NCBI GenBank assembly: GCA_937916465.1
Contig: CALFTK010000061.1
Span: 130,147 to 194,146 of the forward strand
Direction of reading: 5' to 3'
Source of the DNA: an uncultured Bacteroidales bacterium
Lineage (GTDB): Bacteria > Bacteroidota > Bacteroidia > Bacteroidales > Bacteroidaceae
DNA length: 64,000 nucleotides
This document shows positions 58,269-64,000 of this stretch, piece by piece (the stretch's first letter is position 1; each line of letters starts with the position of its first letter). Position numbers and translations under genes: made by a program. The notes beneath the pieces were generated by a model that was not told the DNA's origin, made no database searches, and saw only the letters and a program-made list of their open reading frames with translations.

Positions 58269-59777
58269 ATGAAAATCGCAACTAAAAAAACATTACAGAC
58301 GGTTATGTTAGTAGCTTTGTGTGCTTCAGCCGCGGGAGTTACAACTTATGTGGTAAACAAGAAAACTGCATCAAAACAAGAACCTACAGTTGTTGTAGAA
58401 CAGAATGTGAATAACCCATTTGCAATGAAGACTGCCCGTTCTGCTTTTTCCGGACAACCTGTAGATTTTACTGAAGCTGCAGAAAAAACAGTGCATGGTG
58501 TAGTGCATATAAAATCAACAGTAAATGGAAGAACACAAGTGGTACAGGAAATGCCCGATATTTTTGAATACTTTTTTGGTAATGGTATGCCTCGTCAGCG
58601 TGAAATTCAGAGTCGTCCGCAGGTGGGTTATGGTTCGGGTGTTATACTAACCGAAGATGGTTACATTGTAACAAATTATCATGTTATAGAGGGTGCTGAC
58701 CAGATAGATGTTACTCTTAATGATAATAGAACTTTTCAGGCAACAGTTGTAGGTACTGATCCGAATACCGATTTGGCACTTATTAAAATTGAAGGTGATG
58801 AATTTCCATTTATCCCAATGGGAAATTCAGACGATTTGAAATTAGGAGAATGGGTATTGGCTGTAGGTAATCCGTTTAATCTTACATCTACAGTAACAGC
58901 CGGTGTTGTAAGTGCTAAAGCTAGAAAAATAGGTGTTTATAGCAGTAGAGAGAGTATAGAGTCATTTATTCAGACTGATGCTGCTATTAATATGGGTAAT
59001 AGTGGTGGTGCATTGGTTAATGTGCGTGGCGAATTGATTGGTATTAATGCCGCTTTGGAATCTCCAACCGGTACTTATGCAGGTTATGGATTTGCAATTC
59101 CAACAACTATTGTCAGTAAAGTGGTTGCCGATTTGAAAGAGTATGGTACTGTACAGCGCGCCCTGTTGGGAATAATGGGTGGTGATGTTTCGGCAATGCT
59201 CCAATTGGAAGAGAATAAAAACAAAGATTTTGGAACACTTGAAGGCGTGTATGTAAGTGATGTAACCGATAGTGGTGGCGCTTTGTCGGCAGGAATAGAG
59301 AGTGGCGATATAATTGTGGCTATAAATGGTAAAAAGGTTAAGACAATGACCGAATTGCAGGAGGTTATAGCACAGCATCGTCCGGGTGACAAAATAAAAG
59401 TGTCAATATTACGCGACAAAAAATCTAAGGATTTGACAGTGGAATTAAAGAATTCACAAGGTAATACAGAAGTAGTTAAAGACCGTAAAATGGAGATGTT
59501 AGGAGCGGCGTTTAGCGAAGTTTCGGAACAGACCCGTAAGCAGTTAAATATAGGTTACGGACTTCAGGTTTCGGGTGTTAGCAATGGAAAATTCCAGAAA
59601 GCAGGAATACAACGTGGGTTCATATTACTGAAAGTGAATAATGTGCAGATAAGAAGCGAAAAAGATCTGGAAACAGTATTTAATGAAGCTGTAAAATCAC
59701 CTGAACAGGTTCTGTTTATAACCGGTATTTATCCGTCAGGCAGAAGAGCAAATTTTGCAATAGATCTTTCTGAATAA
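58269..59777 (+). CDS. DegP/DegQ (HtrA) family periplasmic serine protease
   Basis: This 502-residue envelope protease has an N-terminal signal/anchor (residues about 9-29). The trypsin-like domain has the triad His in NYHVIEGAD near 140, Asp in NTDLALIKIEG near 171 and Ser in NMGNSGGALVN near 243. Two PDZ domains follow (about 285-390, with GVYVSDVTDSGGALSAGI, and 410-500, with GLQVSGVSNGKFQKAGI). It degrades or refolds damaged envelope proteins. It is a single gene ended by the terminator at 59797. Confidence 0.95.
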   Translation: MKIATKKTLQTVMLVALCASAAGVTTYVVNKKTASKQEPTVVVEQNVNNPFAMKTARSAFSGQPVDFTEAAEKTVHGVVHIKSTVNGRTQVVQEMPDIFEYFFGNGMPRQREIQSRPQVGYGSGVILTEDGYIVTNYHVIEGADQIDVTLNDNRTFQATVVGTDPNTDLALIKIEGDEFPFIPMGNSDDLKLGEWVLAVGNPFNLTSTVTAGVVSAKARKIGVYSSRESIESFIQTDAAINMGNSGGALVNVRGELIGINAALESPTGTYAGYGFAIPTTIVSKVVADLKEYGTVQRALLGIMGGDVSAMLQLEENKNKDFGTLEGVYVSDVTDSGGALSAGIESGDIIVAINGKKVKTMTELQEVIAQHRPGDKIKVSILRDKKSKDLTVELKNSQGNTEVVKDRKMEMLGAAFSEVSEQTRKQLNIGYGLQVSGVSNGKFQKAGIQRGFILLKVNNVQIRSEKDLETVFNEAVKSPEQVLFITGIYPSGRRANFAIDLSE

Positions 59778-59796
59778 TCGTATAGTTTAAGAAATG

Positions 59797-59834
59797 TATG
59801 GTCTCAATCTCTTTGATTTTGAGGCCATATTTTC
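59797..59834 (+). terminator. Terminator after the DegQ-like gene
   Basis: TATGGTCTCAA pairs with TTGAGGCCATA (one G-T wobble) around an 11-nt loop and is followed by TTTTC. Confidence 0.8.
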
Positions 59835-59867
59835 TATATAAATAATGTGTTTTTCAAAAATTAGTTG

Positions 59868-59875
59868 TAATTTTG
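59868..59875 (+). promoter_or_regulatory. -7 box (TAATTTTG) for rpoD
   Basis: A full TAnnTTTG match lies 74 bp before the rpoD start codon. No clear -33 element. Confidence 0.5.
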
Positions 59876-59949
59876 CGTCCAATTCGTTTAAGTGGAGTAT
59901 TGTGGCGGATTGTAATTAACTGATAATCATATTCAATAGCATATAAAAG

Positions 59950-60810
59950 ATGAGGCAGCTTAAAATTACGAAGAGTATCACAAATCGTGAAAGTGCGTCT
60001 TTAGACAAGTATCTTCAGGAAATAGGTCGTGAAGAACTTATCACAGTTGAAGAAGAAGTAGAGCTTGCACAGCGTATTAGAAAAGGCGACAGACAAGCGC
60101 TTGAAAAACTTACTCGTGCAAATTTACGTTTTGTGGTTTCTGTAGCAAAACAGTATCAGAATCAGGGATTAAGTCTTCCTGACTTGATTAATGAAGGTAA
60201 TCTTGGACTAATTAAAGCTGCGGAGAAATTTGACGAGACCAGAGGTTTTAAATTCATCAGCTATGCAGTGTGGTGGATCCGTCAGTCTATTCTTCAGGCT
60301 CTTGCAGAGCAGGCAAGAATAGTACGTCTGCCACTTAATCAGGTTGGTTCGCTAAATAAAATTGGTAAGGCATTATCAAAGTTTGAACAGGAAAATGAAC
60401 GTCGTCCATCACCTGAAGAACTTGCAGAAGCATTGGATATTCCTGTTGATAAGATAGCCGATACACTGAAAGTATCAGGTCGTCACATATCAGTGGATGC
60501 TCCATTTGTAGATGGTGAAGATAATAGTCTGTTGGATGTATTGGTGAACGATGATTCTCCAATGGCAGACAGAACACTCGTAAATGAATCATTATCAACA
60601 GAAATAGAACGCGCATTATCTACTTTGTCTGACAGAGAAAAAGATATAATACGTATGTTCTTTGGTATTAATTGTAGGGAAATGACGCTCGAAGAAATTG
60701 GTGATAAATTTGGTTTGACACGTGAACGTGTACGTCAGATTAAGGAGAAAGCAATTCGTCGTCTTCGTCAGAATTCCCGTAGTAAATTATTGAAATCGTA
60801 TTTAGGATAA
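59950..60810 (+). CDS. rpoD: Primary sigma factor (RpoD/SigA, Bacteroidetes short form)
   Basis: This 286-residue sigma-70 protein has region 1.2 (SLDKYLQEIGREELIT), 2.1-2.4 (LRFVVSVAKQYQNQGLSLPDLINEGNLGLIKAAEKFD, with YAVWWIRQSILQALAEQ), region 3, and 4.1-4.2 (LSDREKDIIRMFFG, LEEIGDKFGLTRERVRQIKEKAIRRL). It lacks region 1.1, as is normal for the Bacteroidetes main sigma, which reads TTTG/TAnnTTTG promoters like those listed here. A small secreted-protein gene follows 8 bp later. Confidence 0.95.
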   Translation: MRQLKITKSITNRESASLDKYLQEIGREELITVEEEVELAQRIRKGDRQALEKLTRANLRFVVSVAKQYQNQGLSLPDLINEGNLGLIKAAEKFDETRGFKFISYAVWWIRQSILQALAEQARIVRLPLNQVGSLNKIGKALSKFEQENERRPSPEELAEALDIPVDKIADTLKVSGRHISVDAPFVDGEDNSLLDVLVNDDSPMADRTLVNESLSTEIERALSTLSDREKDIIRMFFGINCREMTLEEIGDKFGLTRERVRQIKEKAIRRLRQNSRSKLLKSYLG

Positions 60811-60818
60811 ATAGCAGG

Positions 60819-61292
60819 ATGAAAAGATTTACATTGATACTTTTAATGTCGGTTTTCTCTGTGATGGGATATGCTCAATCTGAAAATGAGCAGAAACAGA
60901 AGAATCCTATTATAGAGAAGGGTGGTGCTCTAACCAGAACACAGGCCGATGTGGAATCAATGAGAAACGATTCTCAGAATAAGAATTCGGAAGTAAAGGA
61001 TATCTATATGTTTGCTATTGCTTTTTCTCATCTGGATTCTGTGGTCTATACTACAGCTGTGCAGAAGATGGAGAATGAAGTTGTTAATAATGGATATTTT
61101 TTGGAGAATCGTTCTAAATACGAATCGCTCCTGTTGGATTATATGTATAGAATGGGAGAAACAAATAGAATGGCTGTCCTGTATTTTGACGAAAAAGAGA
61201 AAAAAGTGGTAAAGAAAAAACAGAAGGTATTAAAGCGTATAAAAAAACATCACTCTTATTCTGTTGGTGAACTTTTGGATTTCTCTTTTTGA
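60819..61292 (+). CDS. Small secreted protein of unknown function
   Basis: This 157-residue protein has a signal peptide (MSVFSVMGYAQ, cleavage near residue 20). The mature part is charged and helical, with a Lys-rich stretch near 120-145 (EKKVVKKKQKVLKRIKKHH). I do not recognise the family. It starts 8 bp after rpoD, so it may share its transcript. Confidence 0.7.
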   Translation: MKRFTLILLMSVFSVMGYAQSENEQKQKNPIIEKGGALTRTQADVESMRNDSQNKNSEVKDIYMFAIAFSHLDSVVYTTAVQKMENEVVNNGYFLENRSKYESLLLDYMYRMGETNRMAVLYFDEKEKKVVKKKQKVLKRIKKHHSYSVGELLDFSF

Positions 61293-61297
61293 ACTAT

Positions 61298-63859
61298 TTA
61301 GAACTGAGCATGAACTGCAATACGGATGCCCTGGGTGGAAACACCCGGGGTATCTTTGTAAGTAAGGCGGCGGTAATAATCTATTCTGCCAAATTTTAGA
61401 ATGTTTTCTATGCCAAAACCAATTTCCATGTATGGTTCAGCCATTTTTGTTGCAAGAACATTCTTTGGGAATATAAATATGTCTCCACTGTTGCTTATAT
61501 TGGGAATGTTGCAATCCATAGTAGAACCCCACACACCTTTAAATGTTATCACTTCTCTAAGATTCAATTTTTTAAGCAGAGGAGTCCTGTTAAATATTAA
61601 ACCGTTCATATAGTAGGAAATATCCCATGTTGCGTGAGAATCAAGAATGAATTCCATTGGTGTCATAAGTTCAAATGATTCTTTTCTGATTGTATATGAC
61701 AAATTAGCATTTGGGATTATCATTAGAGGGTAGGGGGCCTGATTCCAAATTTTTCCACCTTTCATTATGACATCAAAATAGCCGAACATTGATATCCACA
61801 ATCTTTGTCTGTATGATGCTTCTGTGTGGTGTATGGTGTAATCACTGCCCAATATGCCCTTTTGTGCAATGGTATGCGATAGTGTGAATACAGGAAATTC
61901 CGGTTTCATAGAGTGTCTGTTCCATTTGCTTTGTGTGAAAGTTTCATTTGGAGCATATCGTAGTTTAATTTCAAATTCACTTTGAGTTATCTGTTTCTCT
62001 GATTTTATGCTGCCATCAGACATGACTTTTTCCAAAGGCAATAAAGATGATGATTCATTAATTCTGTTTCTTAATGTAGCTGAATATGAAAAACCATTGT
62101 AAAATTCGTTGGAATATATCAATTCCGTCTGTTTGATGTATCCAATTCTGTTGTCAGGTAGGCGTTTAAGTGATAGTAGTGCGTTGTCTTTGTTAGTATA
62201 TAAATACTGCTGACCATATTGGTATATATCGTTTTCGTGTTTCAGACGCAAAGAGTGAATGGGAAATTCATTGGCATGCTCTTTTTTAGGTTTGAATGAA
62301 TACTCAATATTTGCCATGTATTTTAATCGTTCGTCTTTTGTGCCATAAGCAATGTAGAAGTTACTGAATAGGTGTGGATTTAAATGTGAAGTTGTCATTC
62401 CTCCAACTCTTAATCTTAACCCTTCCAGTCCATTGTAGCTGGCAGTAGTGTTTACAGGACCATAGTAGAATGGCGTGTTTTCTTCTTTTATGGGTACATA
62501 TCCTGAAAACATAAATGATACAAATTTCTCTGTCCAGTAATATACAGGGATTTTACGCAATCTTTCAAGCATATCTTTAATGCTTTTGTTTCTTTTTTCT
62601 TCTGAACTGTTGCGATATTGTGCCCAGAATTCTTCGCCTCTTTCTGTTGCGTAACTCTCCTCTATAACCCTTTCCGGCCTGTTGAAAGGCTCTTTATTGA
62701 CTTCATTATCAAAACGATAGTCTGAATAATATACTTCTCTATGGGCATAAACCCCGTCTATGAAATCGTACAATTTGAGTTCTGTTGTAATAGATTCATA
62801 TACTAACAATCTTGGGTGTAAATTATCCTTTTCAAACCTTTGTTCAATATTCATATACTCTACAAAGTTGAAGTTTATGTCATGGGGAATACTCATTTGG
62901 ACCCATTTGATAAAATGGGTGGAGTCTGCTGTAACGTAAAGGTGTCCAGTAAAACCAAATGACTGTGTGTTGTTAGGAACGAAGGCCAAATCAATGCATG
63001 GTGTATTGTCTATACTGATTGTGTCCATAATGTAGTACTTGTAATAAAGCGGTGCGATTTCGGCCAATGGACTTACAAATTCATTTCTCAGTATTATTAT
63101 TTTGTTGTTGAACAAATCTATATCTACTAATGTTGCTTCTACCATGGCTCTAATCTCTTCTTCGGGAAGAAAATCATCAGCTCCCACCCAATTTCGTCCT
63201 TGTATTACCTGTTTCTCCTTTTCTGGCCTTCTTTGATAGTAGTCAGTAGCTACAAGTTCTCTGGAAGATATGTTAAGAATGGGTTTTCCTGATACAAATG
63301 ATGTGTCAATGTACTCCTTTAAAAAGTCAAAACGTCTAAATAGTAGCTGTTGCTGTTTTTCTTCGTTAAAGTTATCCAGTGCAATGTTGAACTTTTCGTA
63401 TCTGTTTTTAGAAACATATTCGTGTTGGTAGGGGCTTTCGCTGTCCTTTTTCGAAATTAGTTCTTTGGCTAATTCAAGTGCCGGGTTGTTTTCTCTTCTG
63501 TATCGTTCACGTTCCGGTTTTATTTCTACCTCGCTAATGTCGTATGTAGTTGGAACAAGTGTTACATTTATAGGGAATATGGTTTTGGAAGATAACTTAA
63601 TGCTGAAATCTTCGTATCCTATTGATGATATGATAAGTGTTTCACCGTTTGTTGGACCAGTAAATGAAAAATTTCCGTTGTTGTCGGTAGTGCATCCTAT
63701 GTGAGTGTCTTTAAGACGCACGGTAGTATAGGGCAAAACTTCCCCGGAAGTGTCCTTGACATTTCCACTTATCCTTGTTTGTGCAACGGCTATACCTCCG
63801 GTGCAAAGTATATATATAAATATAATAAGGTGTAGCACACCTATCTTTATCTCTCTCAT
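61298..63859 (-). CDS. DUF5686/CarboxypepD_reg-like outer-membrane protein
   Basis: This 853-residue outer-membrane protein has a signal peptide (ending GGIAVAQ), a CarboxypepD_reg-like domain (about 27-110: GNVKDTSGEVLPYTTVRLKD), a middle soluble region (about 115-450), and a C-terminal beta-barrel of the DUF5686 type ending TQGIRIAVHAQF. No TonB plug is present. I start at ATG 63859 (MREIKIG); the earlier TTG at 63871 lies in the promoter and repeat. The role is unknown. It is convergent with the rpoD operon. Confidence 0.88.
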   Translation of the reverse strand: MREIKIGVLHLIIFIYILCTGGIAVAQTRISGNVKDTSGEVLPYTTVRLKDTHIGCTTDNNGNFSFTGPTNGETLIISSIGYEDFSIKLSSKTIFPINVTLVPTTYDISEVEIKPERERYRRENNPALELAKELISKKDSESPYQHEYVSKNRYEKFNIALDNFNEEKQQQLLFRRFDFLKEYIDTSFVSGKPILNISSRELVATDYYQRRPEKEKQVIQGRNWVGADDFLPEEEIRAMVEATLVDIDLFNNKIIILRNEFVSPLAEIAPLYYKYYIMDTISIDNTPCIDLAFVPNNTQSFGFTGHLYVTADSTHFIKWVQMSIPHDINFNFVEYMNIEQRFEKDNLHPRLLVYESITTELKLYDFIDGVYAHREVYYSDYRFDNEVNKEPFNRPERVIEESYATERGEEFWAQYRNSSEEKRNKSIKDMLERLRKIPVYYWTEKFVSFMFSGYVPIKEENTPFYYGPVNTTASYNGLEGLRLRVGGMTTSHLNPHLFSNFYIAYGTKDERLKYMANIEYSFKPKKEHANEFPIHSLRLKHENDIYQYGQQYLYTNKDNALLSLKRLPDNRIGYIKQTELIYSNEFYNGFSYSATLRNRINESSSLLPLEKVMSDGSIKSEKQITQSEFEIKLRYAPNETFTQSKWNRHSMKPEFPVFTLSHTIAQKGILGSDYTIHHTEASYRQRLWISMFGYFDVIMKGGKIWNQAPYPLMIIPNANLSYTIRKESFELMTPMEFILDSHATWDISYYMNGLIFNRTPLLKKLNLREVITFKGVWGSTMDCNIPNISNSGDIFIFPKNVLATKMAEPYMEIGFGIENILKFGRIDYYRRLTYKDTPGVSTQGIRIAVHAQF

Positions 63860-63868
63860 TATTGATTG

Positions 63869-63876
63869 CAAAGATA
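63869..63876 (-). promoter_or_regulatory. -7 box (TATCTTTG) at the edge of a 76-bp repeat
   Basis: On the minus strand TATCTTTG matches TAnnTTTG 9 bp before the ATG at 63859, which would give a nearly leaderless mRNA. Seven of its eight bases belong to the repeat unit. Confidence 0.45.
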
Positions 63877-64000
63877 GTGCAAACCGAGTGGAGAAAAAAC
63901 AAGCTTGCTTGAATTTTTTATCCCGAGGTGCAGCCTATGTTATTTAAAGATAGTGCAAACCGAGTGGAGAAAAAACAAGCTTGCTTGAATTTTTTATCCC
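63870..64000. repeat. 76-bp tandem repeat, cut by window end
   Basis: The unit starts AAAGATAGTGCAAACCGAGT at 63870 and again at 63946. The second copy is identical over the 55 bases visible, up to base 64000. The unit contains an A-rich/T-rich hairpin (AAAAAACAAGC-TT-GCTTGAATTTTTT) and ends GAGGTGCAGCCTATG. Similar sequences are, as I recall, dispersed in intergenic regions of Bacteroidales. The total copy number lies beyond the window. Confidence 0.8.

Overview
The window looks like a chromosomal segment of a gut- or rumen-type member of the Bacteroidales (phylum Bacteroidota). The evidence is the short primary sigma factor without region 1.1, promoters of the Bacteroidales type (TTG/TTTG about 20 bp before TAnnTTTG), DUF4270 and DUF5686 surface proteins, CarboxypepD-like TonB receptors, succinate-to-propionate genes and AT-rich intergenic DNA. 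The genus cannot be fixed from sequence alone. No tRNA, CRISPR array, prophage or complete insertion sequence was seen.

Layout. 1-3.4 kb: the 3' part of a GH3 glycosidase and a GH9 lipoprotein, probably for plant beta-glucan or xylan breakdown. 3.5-8.1 kb: a glycogen/alpha-glucan operon (debranching enzyme, GT4, GH57), followed by a four-unit array of hairpins with covarying stems. 8.5-12.1 kb: panCD, divergent from a half-length GT5-like protein and a DUF4270 lipoprotein. 12.3-16.4 kb: a sodium-pumping methylmalonyl-CoA decarboxylase operon with the epimerase (propionate formation). 16.5-21.9 kb: a TonB receptor, nitroreductase, DUF2520 protein, KdsC-like phosphatase and tatAC. 22.1-28.7 kb: a compact operon of a VOC-fold protein, two HdrC-like, one membrane HdrE-HdrD fusion, one HdrB-like and one HdrA-like protein, plus a small beta-barrel. 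This is the best candidate for an undescribed system. 28.8-32.1 kb: three genes that together fit sulfonolipid (capnine) synthesis: AOS-family acyltransferase, cysteate synthase and SDR reductase.

32.2-39 kb: pdxB, a DUF4143 ATPase driven from 33-bp tandem repeats, and a possible inserted cassette between 30-bp direct repeats. The cassette carries an AT-rich six-bladed propeller lipoprotein and the remnant of a HicB-type antitoxin. Next come a LarA-family racemase/epimerase and a PfkB kinase behind a perfect inverted repeat. 39-44.2 kb: an orphan FecE-type ATPase, a homocysteine methyltransferase, glyA, a beta-barrel and pyrBI. 44.4-51.7 kb: PBP1A, kdsB, a 13-repeat MORN protein, a eukaryote-type branching enzyme and a membrane protein. 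51.7-61.3 kb: ppdK, rlmD-like methyltransferase, a TonB-C protein, a lipoprotein, an FHA protein, RNase P RNA, DegQ-like protease, rpoD and a small secreted protein. 61.3-64 kb: a DUF5686 outer-membrane protein next to a 76-bp tandem repeat that runs off the window.

Themes. Carbon storage genes lie in three places (3.6-8.1, 9.8 and 48.6 kb), with PPDK supplying the gluconeogenic PEP step. LPS/Kdo genes (kdsC-like, kdsB), PBP1A, Tat and the possible sulfonolipid operon all serve the envelope. Of the gene-free stretches over 300 bases, 8114-8477 holds the hairpin array and 57664-58268 holds RNase P RNA and two promoters.
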